From a virus: 64,000 nt of DNA. The notes under the pieces are model-generated. The model made no database searches. It had not been told where the DNA came from and saw nothing but the letters and a program-made list of their open reading frames with translations. Numbering within the stretch: the first letter of the stretch is position 1; each line of letters opens with the position of its first letter. Below are positions 1 through 8,646 of this stretch, piece after piece. The translations under genes were made by a program, and so were the position numbers. The stretch spans positions 1 to 64,000 of the IMG/VR virus record IMGVR_UViG_3300046514_000858, one strand, 5' to 3'.

Positions 1-167
1 TTTCGCTGGAGCCCGACGTCGTCAAGGCGCGGGAGGCGCTGCAGGTCGCCGAGCGCCAGAGCTCGGAGGCGGCCCTGATCAAGGACGCCTATTACCATCG
101 CCTTCAGGCGCTCATCAGCCTGTCCGCCAACGTGCGCAAGGAACAGTCTCAGCAGTCGTCGACATAA
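1..167 (+). CDS. C-terminal end of an upstream gene (partial)
   Basis: An open frame enters from the left edge and ends at TAA 165-167. The visible 54 residues are hydrophilic and helical (ending in QSQQSST), with no recognisable motif. It lies 23 nt before the ssDNA-binding protein gene in the same direction, so it is probably part of the same replication operon. Function cannot be assigned from this fragment. Confidence 0.6.
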   Translation, partial: SLEPDVVKAREALQVAERQSSEAALIKDAYYHRLQALISLSANVRKEQSQQSST

Positions 168-190
168 TTTCTAGATCAGGAGAAGAAACC

Positions 191-1231
191 GTGGCTTTCA
201 AAACGAACATGCAGTCCGTCCAGCAGCGCCGTGACGTGATCCTCCGCCAGCGCAAGGAGCGGGAGGACATGGCCAACTTCTTCGAGGTGCAGGAAGGCAA
301 CAACTTCGTGCGCATCCTGCCACCGTGGTCCGCGGCCGGGGAGTGGCGCAAGCAGGCCGCCTACCACTACGGCATCCGCGAGAAGGGCACGGTCGTCTGC
401 CTGCAGAAGGTGTACAACCAGCCCTGCCCCGTCTGCGCCGAGGTGGAGCAGCTCTACAAGATGAAGGACGACGAGGCGCGCAACCTCGCCAAGGACATGC
501 GGGCGAAGGATCGCTTCTTCTGCAACGTTCTCGACGCGTCGAAGTCCGACGGCAAGGTCATGATCCTCGCGTTCGGCCCCAAGCTGGAGGAGGACCTCAC
601 GACCATGATGTTCGGCGGCACGGGTCCCGACGGCACGTCCTCGTTCGGATGCGGTGACGTCACCGACATCCAGTCCGGCCGGATCCTGCAGATCACCAAG
701 AAGACCAACCCCAAGGACAAGAAGCTGACGGACTACGGCGTCACGCCCGACTCCGTCGCTCGCCCGCTGGCCAACGCCGACGCCATCTGCGCGAAGCTGC
801 ACGATCTCGACGTGCTGGTGAACAAGGACACCTTCACCTTCGAGCAGATCGTCGGCATGATGAACAAGACGGCCCCCGCCCCCGCCCCCGCGGCGGCAGC
901 TCCCCACGCCCCCGCGCCCGGCGGCTTCGGAGCTCTTCCGGCCCAGCAGAACCAGCAGCCCACGCCCTCGCCGAGCACGTTCGGCGCTCCGCCCCCGGCC
1001 GCTCCGCCGCGCATGACGTCGGAGTTCGTCGCCCCGGGCGGGTTCGGAGCCGCCCCGGCGCAGCCGCAGGCGCAGGCCGCCCCCGCGCCCTTCACGCCGC
1101 CCCCCGCGGCCCAGACCCAGCCCTTCAACGCCGAGGCCGCGGGTGTCGCCCCGGCGCAGCCGTCCAACGCGCTGGAGCGCCTGAAGCAGATGCAGCGCCA
1201 GCAGAACCAGCAGCCTCCGGCCGCCAAGTAA
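191..1231 (+). CDS. Single-stranded DNA-binding protein, T4 gp32-like
   Basis: This 346-residue protein probably coats single-stranded DNA during replication and recombination. The N-terminal 210 residues resemble the gp32 OB-fold family, including a zinc-type patch (H and C near residues 57-81, with CPVC). The last 120 residues are Pro/Ala/Gln-rich and disordered, with repeated GGFGA blocks, and end in PPAAK. This differs from the acidic tip usual for gp32 and SSB. The start is GTG 191, behind the Shine-Dalgarno AGGAGAAG. Genes for RecA-like and SbcCD-like proteins follow, which supports a recombination role. Identity is inferred from pattern and context. Confidence 0.75.
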   Translation: MAFKTNMQSVQQRRDVILRQRKEREDMANFFEVQEGNNFVRILPPWSAAGEWRKQAAYHYGIREKGTVVCLQKVYNQPCPVCAEVEQLYKMKDDEARNLAKDMRAKDRFFCNVLDASKSDGKVMILAFGPKLEEDLTTMMFGGTGPDGTSSFGCGDVTDIQSGRILQITKKTNPKDKKLTDYGVTPDSVARPLANADAICAKLHDLDVLVNKDTFTFEQIVGMMNKTAPAPAPAAAAPHAPAPGGFGALPAQQNQQPTPSPSTFGAPPPAAPPRMTSEFVAPGGFGAAPAQPQAQAAPAPFTPPPAAQTQPFNAEAAGVAPAQPSNALERLKQMQRQQNQQPPAAK

Positions 1232-1249
1232 ACGTCCCTTTCCTGATCC

Positions 1250-1282
1250 GCTCGGCTCTCCGCGCCATCCGGAGAGCCGAGC
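1250..1282 (+). terminator. 13-bp hairpin between ssb and the next gene
   Basis: GCTCGGCTCTCCG (1250-1262) pairs perfectly with 1270-1282 across a 7-nt loop. No U-run follows (AATATT), so it may be a weak or factor-dependent terminator, or an RNA stabiliser that keeps ssb mRNA abundant. Confidence 0.5.
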
Positions 1283-1301
1283 AATATTCTGGGAGACAGC
1301 C

Positions 1302-1658
1302 ATGGGTCCGACCGAGCTCAAGCCCGAAGAGTCCGTGTGCGCCGAAGCCGACCGCATTGTGGCGGGCGACCGCCGCGGGGACTACGGACATCCGCTCGAC
1401 GACTTCTGCCGCGGTGCGGTCCTGTGGAGCGCCATCATCGGCAAGCAGGTCAGCTACAAGCAGTACGCCCTCTGCATGGACGCGGTGAAGACCAGCCGCG
1501 AAATCAACAAGGAGAAGCGCGACAACCGCACCGACAAGTGCGGCTACACGAAGTGCCTCGACATGTGCTACTCCGAGGAGAAGCGCCGTCTGGCCGACGG
1601 ATGGACCTTCGACCCGTTCACCGGATGGTGGCACAAGCCCGAGGACAAGAAAGTCTAA
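1302..1658 (+). CDS. DUF6378-type phage protein
   Basis: The 118 residues match the pattern I associate with DUF6378: an early GDRRGDYG segment, then LWSAIIG, KTSREI, and a DN..DKCGY segment. The biochemical role is unknown. It starts at ATG 1302 after GGGAGACAG and is followed 1 nt later by the next gene, within the replication operon. Confidence 0.65.
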   Translation: MGPTELKPEESVCAEADRIVAGDRRGDYGHPLDDFCRGAVLWSAIIGKQVSYKQYALCMDAVKTSREINKEKRDNRTDKCGYTKCLDMCYSEEKRRLADGWTFDPFTGWWHKPEDKKV

Positions 1659-1659
1659 G

Positions 1660-2013
1660 ATGAAAAAGCTCGTCTACGTCGCGGGCCCGATCTCGAAAGG
1701 GCCGTACTGGATCAACGTCCGGAACGGCATCGACATGGGTCAGAAGATCCGGCAGGCCGGGATGGTGCCTTTCATCCCTCACCTCGACTTCCTCTGGGTC
1801 CTGATCTATCCCGAGACGACGTGGGAGGACAATCTGGTGTACGACGAAGAGATCATCCTTCGTTGTCAGGCCATCTTGCGACTGCCCGGCGAATCCAAGG
1901 GAGCTGACCGCGAGGAAGCCTTCGCGCTCGCCCACGGCATCCCGGTGTTCCACGAATTCTGGGAATTGAAGCTGTGGAACGAGAACAACGCCGATCCCGA
2001 ATTCAAAACGTGA
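1660..2013 (+). CDS. DUF4406 / nucleoside deoxyribosyltransferase-like protein
   Basis: This 117-residue protein has the order typical of DUF4406: VYVAGPIS near the start, a PHLDF segment, then a late CQAILRLPGESKGADREE block resembling the catalytic end of the deoxyribosyltransferase fold. Family members are common in phages and are assumed to bind nucleotides. It sits between two replication genes. The enzymatic activity is inferred only from the fold. Confidence 0.65.
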   Translation: MKKLVYVAGPISKGPYWINVRNGIDMGQKIRQAGMVPFIPHLDFLWVLIYPETTWEDNLVYDEEIILRCQAILRLPGESKGADREEAFALAHGIPVFHEFWELKLWNENNADPEFKT

Positions 2014-2014
2014 G

Positions 2015-3028
2015 ATGATGCCCAAGAAGACCGCCGAGAAGAGGCCCAAGGCCGAGAAGAAAGTCAAGGCCGAAAAGCCCGCCGAGAAGCCGAAGACTCT
2101 ACAGGCTTTCCTTTCCAACTTTCACCACGTCGAGCCGTTCATCTGGCAACCCTCCGGCATCGTCGGGTTGGATCTCGCCATCGGCGCGGGCATCCCCCGC
2201 GGGCGGACCATCGAAATCTTCGGAGCAGAAGGCAGCGGCAAGAGCCTCATGGGCTGGTCGATCCTGAAGAGCATCCAGAACGCAGGCGGCGAGACGATGC
2301 TGCTGGAGAACGAAGCGACCGCTCCGCAGAAGTTCATGCGGCTGGTCGGAATGAACATGGAGCGCCTCGTCTACGAGCGCCCGGAGACCGTCGAGGAGTT
2401 CCGCGACACGACCGTCCGCTACGTGACCGGCGTGCGCAAGTTCACCAAGGCCCCCATCGGCATCATGCTCGACAGCATCGCCGGGGCCAGCGCCGAGAAG
2501 GAGTGGACCGACGAGGACGCCGAAGACATGGGCGGCGAGCGACCTCGTGATCAGGACATGGCGAGCAAGGCCATGGCCCTCTCCAATTTCTTCAAGCAGC
2601 ACACGGTCTGGATGGCCGAGAACGACGTTACGCTGATCTGCATCAACCAGCTCCGCGACAAGCCCGGCGTGAAGTTCGGCCGGACCAGCGATTCGCCCGG
2701 CGGGCGGGCGCTCAAGTTCTTCTCCTCCGTTCGGATCGAGCTCTACAAGGGCAAGGTCTTCGAGCGCGGCGGAGCGGAAGCGGGCTGTGATTGTGTCATG
2801 CGCGTCGAGAAGAACAAGTGCGCGCAGCCTCATCGCAAGACGACGCTGCGCATCAACTACAACGTCGGGTACGACCCGCACTTCGGCGCGCTGGACATGC
2901 TGGTTCAGGCCGGGCGCGTATCGGTCGAGCGGCCCGGCGTCTTCAAGGTCGGCGAGGAGACGTTCGCCGAGAAAGAGCTCCCGGATGTCCTGATCAAACA
3001 CCCCGAACTATTGGAGCCATGGCAGTGA
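2015..3028 (+). CDS. uvsX: RecA/UvsX-type recombinase
   Basis: This protein (337 residues) probably forms an ATP-dependent filament on single-stranded DNA and drives strand invasion. Walker A is GAEGSGKS at residues 70-77, Walker B is IGIMLDS, and the DNA-binding loop region reads LICINQLRDKPG followed by SPGGRALKFF. A Lys-rich N-terminal extension of about 30 residues precedes the core. It is followed without a gap (TGATG) by a small gene and then the SbcCD-like pair, a T4-like recombination cassette. ATG 2018 is an alternative start. Confidence 0.9.
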   Translation: MMPKKTAEKRPKAEKKVKAEKPAEKPKTLQAFLSNFHHVEPFIWQPSGIVGLDLAIGAGIPRGRTIEIFGAEGSGKSLMGWSILKSIQNAGGETMLLENEATAPQKFMRLVGMNMERLVYERPETVEEFRDTTVRYVTGVRKFTKAPIGIMLDSIAGASAEKEWTDEDAEDMGGERPRDQDMASKAMALSNFFKQHTVWMAENDVTLICINQLRDKPGVKFGRTSDSPGGRALKFFSSVRIELYKGKVFERGGAEAGCDCVMRVEKNKCAQPHRKTTLRINYNVGYDPHFGALDMLVQAGRVSVERPGVFKVGEETFAEKELPDVLIKHPELLEPWQ

Positions 3029-3297
3029 TGACGAACTACAACATCTACAGGGTGACATACTTCTACAGCGCCCGCTGCGGCCGGGATACCACGTCGGAAA
3101 TCTCCGACAAGGCAACCGTCCGCGTCATCGCCCGCGACTTCGTACGAGCCATCAAGGGCGCGAAGCAGCAGTGCAAGGAGGAATGGAACATCCCCGAGAC
3201 CGACGAGCACGACCACAAGACGGGTCGGCACTACAACATGTGCCACTTCGAGGTCGACTCTGTGGAGAAAGAGAAGGACGGGGAGGTCTGGCTGTGA
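3028..3297 (+). CDS. Hypothetical protein, 89 aa
   Basis: The gene lies between uvsX and the SbcD-like gene and overlaps both (TGATG at its start, GTGA at its end), so it is translationally coupled. The protein begins TNYNIYRVTYFYSARCG, has a basic middle and an acidic end. No family is recognised. Its place suggests an accessory recombination role, which is inference. Confidence 0.7.
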   Translation: MTNYNIYRVTYFYSARCGRDTTSEISDKATVRVIARDFVRAIKGAKQQCKEEWNIPETDEHDHKTGRHYNMCHFEVDSVEKEKDGEVWL

Positions 3298-4421
3298 AGA
3301 TCGCCGTCTTCTCAGACATCCATTTCCATCCGTTCCCGACTTTCGCCAAGGTCGGCGCGGATGGTCTGAACTCCCGACTGCAGCACACCTTCGACCGCGC
3401 CCGCGACATCGTGCGGATTGCGCGGGAGCAGGAGTGCGATGCCATTCTCTTCGGCGGGGATCTCTTCCATACGAAGAAGATCGACGCTGAGACCATCGAC
3501 ATTGCCGAACGAGCTTTTGCTGATTGTAGGATTCCCATCATCGGAGTGCCCGGCAATCACGACATGGCCACATTCGGCCCCGGGGCGCGGCACTCGGCCC
3601 GCGCCTTGTCGAAGCATATCCGTTGGTTGGATGGTACGGATCAATATGGGCGGAGCGCCGACATCACGATCTACGCCAGTCAGTCGAATCAGCAGACAGT
3701 GAAGGTATGGGGCATCCCATACGTTCATGACAAGAATCTGCTGCTGCAGGAGCTCGACAAGGTGCCCAAGGGGACCGACATCCTCTTGATGCACTGCGGC
3801 TTCGCGGGCGGATTCATGGGAAGCGACTACATCGCCGACCTCGGCGATTGCATCGACTACTTCTCGTGCAACGGCAAGGCCGATCTCGTCGTGTCCGGAC
3901 ACTTCCACCAGCCCCAGCTCATCACATGGAACGAGAAGGGCGACGTGAAGAACGACCGGCCGAGTGCGAACGGCCCGCAGTTCGGACGATGGGAGAAGGG
4001 CCGCGGCATCCTCGTGCCGGGCTCGCCCGAGCAGCATACGTGGGGCGACAAGGGATCGGCCCGCGGCTTCTGGATCGTGGACGTCACCGAGCGCAAAGCC
4101 CACTTCCAGCACCTCATGTCGCCGGAGTTCGTGGAGATTGACAAGGACTGGATGAGTACCGGCGCATCCATGAAGCACAATCAGTACGTGCGAGTGATAG
4201 GGACGCCCTCCGATGCCGATCTCACAGAGCTCAAGATGTGCACGCCGCATCTCGTCATCGAGGCCGCGCCGACGTCGATCACGCGCCCGCAGCGTTCCTT
4301 CGAGGTCGCTGTGGGAGATGCTCCGGGCGCACTGGTTCAGAAGTACGTCGCTGCGTCCGGCACCCCGCTGGATCAGGAGCGACTGATCAAGGAAGGGAAG
4401 AGGCTACTCGGATGCAACTGA
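3294..4421 (+). CDS. sbcD: SbcD/Mre11-type DNA exonuclease subunit (gp47-like)
   Basis: The 375-residue product carries the calcineurin-like phosphoesterase motifs in order: FSDIH near residue 8, GGDLFH, PGNHD, LMHCG and SGHFHQPQ. Together these bind two metal ions for nucleolytic cleavage. It should pair with the SbcC-like ATPase encoded next to process DNA ends for recombination-dependent replication. The start is GTG 3294, overlapping the previous stop. It overlaps the next gene by 10 nt. Confidence 0.88.
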   Translation: MKIAVFSDIHFHPFPTFAKVGADGLNSRLQHTFDRARDIVRIAREQECDAILFGGDLFHTKKIDAETIDIAERAFADCRIPIIGVPGNHDMATFGPGARHSARALSKHIRWLDGTDQYGRSADITIYASQSNQQTVKVWGIPYVHDKNLLLQELDKVPKGTDILLMHCGFAGGFMGSDYIADLGDCIDYFSCNGKADLVVSGHFHQPQLITWNEKGDVKNDRPSANGPQFGRWEKGRGILVPGSPEQHTWGDKGSARGFWIVDVTERKAHFQHLMSPEFVEIDKDWMSTGASMKHNQYVRVIGTPSDADLTELKMCTPHLVIEAAPTSITRPQRSFEVAVGDAPGALVQKYVAASGTPLDQERLIKEGKRLLGCN

Positions 4422-6448
4422 AGACGCTGATCCTCGAAGACTTCCTGAGCTACAAGAGCGAGACCGTCGAATTCCCGACCGGCCTTGTCGCGGTCGTCGG
4501 CCACAATCACGACAGCGCAGGCAGCGGCTCGAACGGCGGCGGCAAGTCCGCTCTCTTCGACGCCGTGACGTGGGCGATCTACGGCAAGACTCTCCGGGAC
4601 ATCGGCACGGACGACGTGATCCGGATCGGGGAGAAGGCGTGCGAGGTCGCGCTGTCCTTCGAGCTGGACGGCGAGACCTATTTCATTCAGCGCAAGCGCA
4701 GCCGCAGCACCGAGCTGGTGTTCCTCCGCGGGCAAACCGATCTGTCCCAGTCCCAGCTCGCGCTGACGCAGGAGAAGATCGACCAGACCATCGGCATGGA
4801 CTACGCCATGTTCCGCACCGTCGCCACGTTTCAGGGCGATGCATTGCGGTTCGCCAACGCGACCGACAAGGAGCAGAAGGAGATCCTCGAAAAGCTCATG
4901 GGGCTGGAGGATTACGCGAAGGCCCTCGACGTCGCCCGGCGTGAGCTGAACCAGATCGTCCCCCGGATCGCCGCCAAGGTTCAGATCGTCGAGCAGGAGA
5001 AGGGCCTCCTCAAGATCCGCGCGGGCGAGATTCTCAAGCTGCAGATCCAGCAGGACGAGGCGCGCCGCAAGATGGCGCAGGCCGTCGACAGCATCAAGGA
5101 CAAGGTCAACGCGTGCAATGAAAACATCGCCCGGAACAATGCGGAGATCCTCAGCAACAAACACCTACGGACTCAGTGCGAAGCCAATTTGGCAGCGCTC
5201 GGCGGCGGAGACGATTCGTTCTATCGCGAGCTGGCCGAGGCGAAGAGCCATCACCGCTTCCATCTGAACTCCAAGGTGACCGCCGACCGCGAGGTGGCCC
5301 GCCTGAATCAGGAGTTGGCCCGGGTGCAGGCCCGCGTCGGGACGCCCTGCGGCGAGTGCGCCCGCAAGATCGAGGCCGCGCAGGTCGAGGCGCTGGCCAA
5401 CTCTCTGGCCGAGAAGATCATCGCCCAGATGGACGAATCCGCCGCCGCTCAGACCAAGATCGATTCGGCCGCCATCAGGGTCAACGAGCTGGAACAGAAG
5501 GAGAAGGCTTTCAGCGACGCCCTCGCGCTCGCCGCCCAGAAGCGAAACGAGGTCGTCAGTCAGATGCAGAACTACAGCCGTCGTAACGACGTGCTGGAGT
5601 CGGAGAATCGCGAGCTGACGGCTGTCATGGAGAGCCACCGCCGCTCGAAGCTGCAGATGGAGAACGAAGTCACGAACTACGACGGCCGGATCAAGGATGC
5701 CCAGAAGCGACTCGACGACGCCGAGAAGCTCATCGCCGAACGCTCGAAGGAGATCGAGCAGGAGCAGGAGCAGGCCGAGTATCTGAAGTTCTGGGAGAAG
5801 GGTTTCGGTTTCAGCGGCATCCGCTCCATGCTCCTCGACGGCATCGCCGAGAAGCTGACCGAGGAGACAAACCGGTACCTCAAGATCCTGTCCAGCGGCA
5901 CGCAGTGGTGCGAGTTCACCACCCAGTCGACCACCAAGGACGGGGAGATGCGCGAGAAGTTCGCGGTCAAGGTCTTCAACCAGCACGGGGCCGCGACGTA
6001 CGCGGGCAACAGCGCCGGAGAGCGCAAGCGCGTCGACATCGCGGTGGCCCTCGCCCTGCACAATCTTGCCCGGCACCGCGCGAGCCGGTGTCTGGGCTTC
6101 GCCATCATGGATGAGCTCTTCGAGTGCCTCGACGAGATGGGATGCGAGAGTGTCGTGAATCTGCTACGCACCGAGAAGGATCAGCTCGGGACGATCTTCG
6201 TCGTGTCCCACAATCCGGCCATGGGGACACGTTTCGGAGCGACCATCGAAGTGGCCAAGAAGGACGGCATCACGTCCATCGTTCACCGAGAGAAAGCGAC
6301 AGCACCATGCGCCGAATCAAAGCCCAGCTCCACTTCAACGAAAAAGGAGAAGTCGTCGCCGCGTTCCCCAAAGGGTACGCGTGCACCAAAAACGAGCTCT
6401 CCGAAGACTGGATCACCACAAGAGACGGCTTCATCGAAGTCCCCCTGA
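4412..6448 (+). CDS. sbcC: SbcC/Rad50-type ATPase subunit (gp46-like)
   Basis: The protein has 678 residues. Walker A lies in residues 30-46, with an unusual Ser/Gly insertion before GGGKS. A long coiled coil is split by a zinc-hook CGEC at residues 313-316. The signature is NSAGERKR, Walker B is FAIMDELFE, and VVSHN follows. It forms the end-processing complex with the upstream SbcD-like nuclease. The last 45 or so residues are Ser/Thr/Lys-rich and overlap the next gene by 142 nt, so this tail may be a read-on extension. Confidence 0.87.
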   Translation: MQLKTLILEDFLSYKSETVEFPTGLVAVVGHNHDSAGSGSNGGGKSALFDAVTWAIYGKTLRDIGTDDVIRIGEKACEVALSFELDGETYFIQRKRSRSTELVFLRGQTDLSQSQLALTQEKIDQTIGMDYAMFRTVATFQGDALRFANATDKEQKEILEKLMGLEDYAKALDVARRELNQIVPRIAAKVQIVEQEKGLLKIRAGEILKLQIQQDEARRKMAQAVDSIKDKVNACNENIARNNAEILSNKHLRTQCEANLAALGGGDDSFYRELAEAKSHHRFHLNSKVTADREVARLNQELARVQARVGTPCGECARKIEAAQVEALANSLAEKIIAQMDESAAAQTKIDSAAIRVNELEQKEKAFSDALALAAQKRNEVVSQMQNYSRRNDVLESENRELTAVMESHRRSKLQMENEVTNYDGRIKDAQKRLDDAEKLIAERSKEIEQEQEQAEYLKFWEKGFGFSGIRSMLLDGIAEKLTEETNRYLKILSSGTQWCEFTTQSTTKDGEMREKFAVKVFNQHGAATYAGNSAGERKRVDIAVALALHNLARHRASRCLGFAIMDELFECLDEMGCESVVNLLRTEKDQLGTIFVVSHNPAMGTRFGATIEVAKKDGITSIVHREKATAPCAESKPSSTSTKKEKSSPRSPKGTRAPKTSSPKTGSPQETASSKSP

Positions 6449-6942
6449 AGAAGGGGACCGGCCGCTCCAAGGGTAACGGCTTCGAGATCATCGTCGCGAA
6501 GGCGTTCTCGACGTGGTTGTACGGCAACGACAAGGTGATGCGTCGCACCCCGCTGTCCGGCGGCTGGGGATCCGGCAAGCTGGGCGACATCACGATGGAC
6601 CCGGCGCTCGCGCAGGACCTCAAGCTCGTGCCGCCCAAGGTCTACGTCGAGTGCAAGAACTACGCCGACCTGCTACAGCACTCCTTCTTCCGCTGGCAGT
6701 GCTCCGGCGACGCGGGTCTGATCGGCGGCTGGATCGCGGACACCGCCATGAAGGCGAAGGGCATGCCGTGGTTCCTCGTCATGAAGGGCAACGGCACCGA
6801 CGCGTGGATTCTGACGCCAGAAATTCCGACGCCCCTATTCGACAGCATCCGGATTGATCACAAGGGGAAGCACTACTGGATGGTCCCGCTCGTGTCGCTG
6901 CAGTCTGCTTTCGATCACATCAAGACCAAGCTCATCGGGTGA
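6307..6942 (+). CDS. PD-(D/E)XK-type nuclease, possibly a Holliday junction resolvase
   Basis: The 211-residue protein contains GNGFEIIVAKAF, then a GDI aspartate, then VYVECKNY. This matches the E...D...ExK core of PD-(D/E)XK nucleases such as archaeal Hjc. It follows recombinase and SbcCD-like genes, so resolving or trimming recombination intermediates is plausible. The start codon at 6307 lies inside the sbcC frame. The nuclease core starts about 55 residues in, so a later start is possible. Confidence 0.65.
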   Translation: MRRIKAQLHFNEKGEVVAAFPKGYACTKNELSEDWITTRDGFIEVPLKKGTGRSKGNGFEIIVAKAFSTWLYGNDKVMRRTPLSGGWGSGKLGDITMDPALAQDLKLVPPKVYVECKNYADLLQHSFFRWQCSGDAGLIGGWIADTAMKAKGMPWFLVMKGNGTDAWILTPEIPTPLFDSIRIDHKGKHYWMVPLVSLQSAFDHIKTKLIG

Positions 6943-6945
6943 ACC

Positions 6946-7581
6946 ATGGCCTACTCCGTCGACATTCCGCGCCTTGAGTCTGTCTTCACCAAGCTCCGCA
7001 AGGACCCGAAGGACCAGCAGGGTCTCGTGGATCTTTGGGATCTTCTGAAGCCGATCATCAACCTCACGGTCGAGCGCTTCCCCGCCCACATGCATGACGA
7101 CATGGGGCAGGAGATCCGGATGTTCCTCATGAAGCGCGCGGCCTACCTGTCGAAGGCGTACTTCGACGGGAAGATCAAGAACCCCACGAACTACCTCTTT
7201 CGCGTCTGCTTCAACGCGGGCATCAACTACTACAAGAAGGAAGCGAAGACCGAGGACCACCTGATGCCCCTCGACGATCTGAAGATGGAGCCGATCTACA
7301 GGCACACCAACGCGCGCAAGGACAAGATCATCACCGAGATCCGGGAGGAGACGCAGGCGTTCATCAAGATGCACTTCCGCAAGCCCAACCAGCGTCAGAC
7401 GGCCGAGCGCTTCATGGTGGCGATGCTCCGCGGCGAGCGGCCCAGCTTCACGACCTTGAAGGTCTCCAAGTTCGCGAAGGCCACCCAGCGCCCGGCGAAG
7501 GACACCTTCAGCATCGTGCAGATCAAGATCCGGGAGCTGATGGCCAAGCGGATCAACGAGCTGCTGGATCAGGACGAGTAA
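6946..7581 (+). CDS. Divergent sigma-70 region 2-like transcription factor
   Basis: In this 211-residue protein the stretch DDMGQEIRMFL...FDGKIKNPTNYLFRVCFNAGINYYKK has the spacing of sigma region 2 (core-binding helix, then the -10 recognition helix). The C-terminal part is basic and helical, where region 4 could lie. T4 gp55 is a comparable small, divergent late sigma. If correct, it could read one of the three promoter classes in this window. It ends the replication operon. Confidence 0.5.
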   Translation: MAYSVDIPRLESVFTKLRKDPKDQQGLVDLWDLLKPIINLTVERFPAHMHDDMGQEIRMFLMKRAAYLSKAYFDGKIKNPTNYLFRVCFNAGINYYKKEAKTEDHLMPLDDLKMEPIYRHTNARKDKIITEIREETQAFIKMHFRKPNQRQTAERFMVAMLRGERPSFTTLKVSKFAKATQRPAKDTFSIVQIKIRELMAKRINELLDQDE

Positions 7582-7595
7582 CTGCTGCGTCGCAG

Positions 7596-7602
7596 CGTTC
7601 TT
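7596..7602 (+). promoter_or_regulatory. Class 2 motif CGTTCTT
   Basis: The motif ends 7 nt before ATG 7610, and GTAAC lies 13 nt upstream. The downstream gene has no Shine-Dalgarno, suggesting a leaderless transcript. Confidence 0.55.
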
Positions 7603-7609
7603 ATCTGTT

Positions 7610-8032
7610 ATGGAAAAACTTCTCACCGACCACCAGAGACAGATCGTCGATACCTGCGACTACCTCGATCTGGTTTCCTTCCGCAACCCCCAGCACAACA
7701 TCCTGAACCTGCGAGACATCGTCGGCGACGAGAAGTACTTGACCCTGATGGACAAGTTCGCCGGGAACTACACCCGCTTCCCCACGGCCAAGAATGCGCT
7801 GGAAGCCGTCGACGATCTGATCCTCATCACGCTGTGGGAGGATCTGAACGACAAGAAGAAGAACGGCACGACCGACCAGTGGAACGCGGCCGAGGCCGTC
7901 TTCATCAAGCACGGTCAGAAGATGGGGCTCAAGTTCATCAACGCCAAGCGCCGGGCCCGGGCCGTCACCAAGGAGCTGGTGCAGGCGCGCAACTGGGTGA
8001 ACGATCATGAGAAGAAGGGCACGGAGCATTGA
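7610..8032 (+). CDS. Possible Mor-like transcription regulator
   Basis: This 140-residue protein contains IVGDEKYLTLMDKFAGNYTRFP, which recalls the core of the Mor activator family (Gly-rich, followed by an aromatic and Pro). The rest is helical and basic towards the C-terminus (KRRARAVTKE). The gene is the first with a class 2 motif and appears leaderless. Assignment to Mor is tentative, and it could be an unrelated helical protein. Confidence 0.4.
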   Translation: MEKLLTDHQRQIVDTCDYLDLVSFRNPQHNILNLRDIVGDEKYLTLMDKFAGNYTRFPTAKNALEAVDDLILITLWEDLNDKKKNGTTDQWNAAEAVFIKHGQKMGLKFINAKRRARAVTKELVQARNWVNDHEKKGTEH

Positions 8033-8118
8033 TGGATCCAGTACGAGAATGTCCACGTCCCGGGGCAAGACCCGACGATGAGGCGTTTCGAATGGTGGCA
8101 GAATGCAAGGAGATAATG

Positions 8119-8433
8119 ATGAACGACACGAAACAACTTGGGATGATCTGCCTTACGATCCTTCTGTGCGCAGCAATGATCCTCTGCGGGGTCTCGATCA
8201 GCATCAAGAGCGATGTCGCGCACCTGAAGACCGAGAACGAGAAGCTGACGCAGAGCGTCTTCTCGCTGGAGTCCCGCGAGCGCAGCTCGTCATCGGAAGC
8301 GAAGAAATACAAGGATCAGTACGACGAGATGATCCTTCGGCTGGAAACGAAGCTGGGCAAGGCGGAGAGCGTCGTCGACAAGATCATGAAGATGTCGCTG
8401 GCCGAGCTCAAGAAGATCGCAGAGGAGCGTTGA
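8119..8433 (+). CDS. Membrane-anchored coiled-coil protein, 104 aa
   Basis: An N-terminal membrane segment (MICLTILLCAAMILCG) is followed by a coiled coil to the C-terminus. The topology resembles an inner-membrane spanin or another membrane-tethered coiled coil. ATG 8119 is chosen for the AAGGAGAT site at 8108; the frame stays open back to ATG 8032, which overlaps the previous stop. No lysis gene is recognised next to it, so a spanin role is only a suggestion. Confidence 0.5.
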   Translation: MNDTKQLGMICLTILLCAAMILCGVSISIKSDVAHLKTENEKLTQSVFSLESRERSSSSEAKKYKDQYDEMILRLETKLGKAESVVDKIMKMSLAELKKIAEER

Positions 8434-8435
8434 TC

Positions 8436-8645
8436 ATGGACTTTCCGTACAAGTGCTTTCACGTCGTGATCTCGCTGCTGATCTGGGCCGTCGCAGCTCT
8501 CGTGCTGTGCTTCCCGATCCGCGTGATCTGGAACCATTCCATCTTCCATGGCGCGCCCGTTGGCTGCGTCACGTCATTCTGTTCCCTGCTCATCGTGGGA
8601 TGGATCGTCGTGTTGCTGCGCAAGCCTCCTGAACGAAAGGTCTAA
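8436..8645 (+). CDS. Small membrane protein, 69 aa
   Basis: Two hydrophobic segments are visible: VVISLLIWAVAALVLCF and the later SFCSLLIVGWIVVLL. A short basic tail follows. It starts 2 nt after the previous stop behind AGAGGAG. No family is recognised; a holin-like topology is possible but unsupported by context. Confidence 0.55.
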   Translation: MDFPYKCFHVVISLLIWAVAALVLCFPIRVIWNHSIFHGAPVGCVTSFCSLLIVGWIVVLLRKPPERKV

Positions 8646-8646
8646 G

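Noticed and set aside
1250-1282. A normal intrinsic terminator after ssb
   Set aside because: The stem is strong but no U-run follows and the operon continues, so it is listed with reduced confidence.
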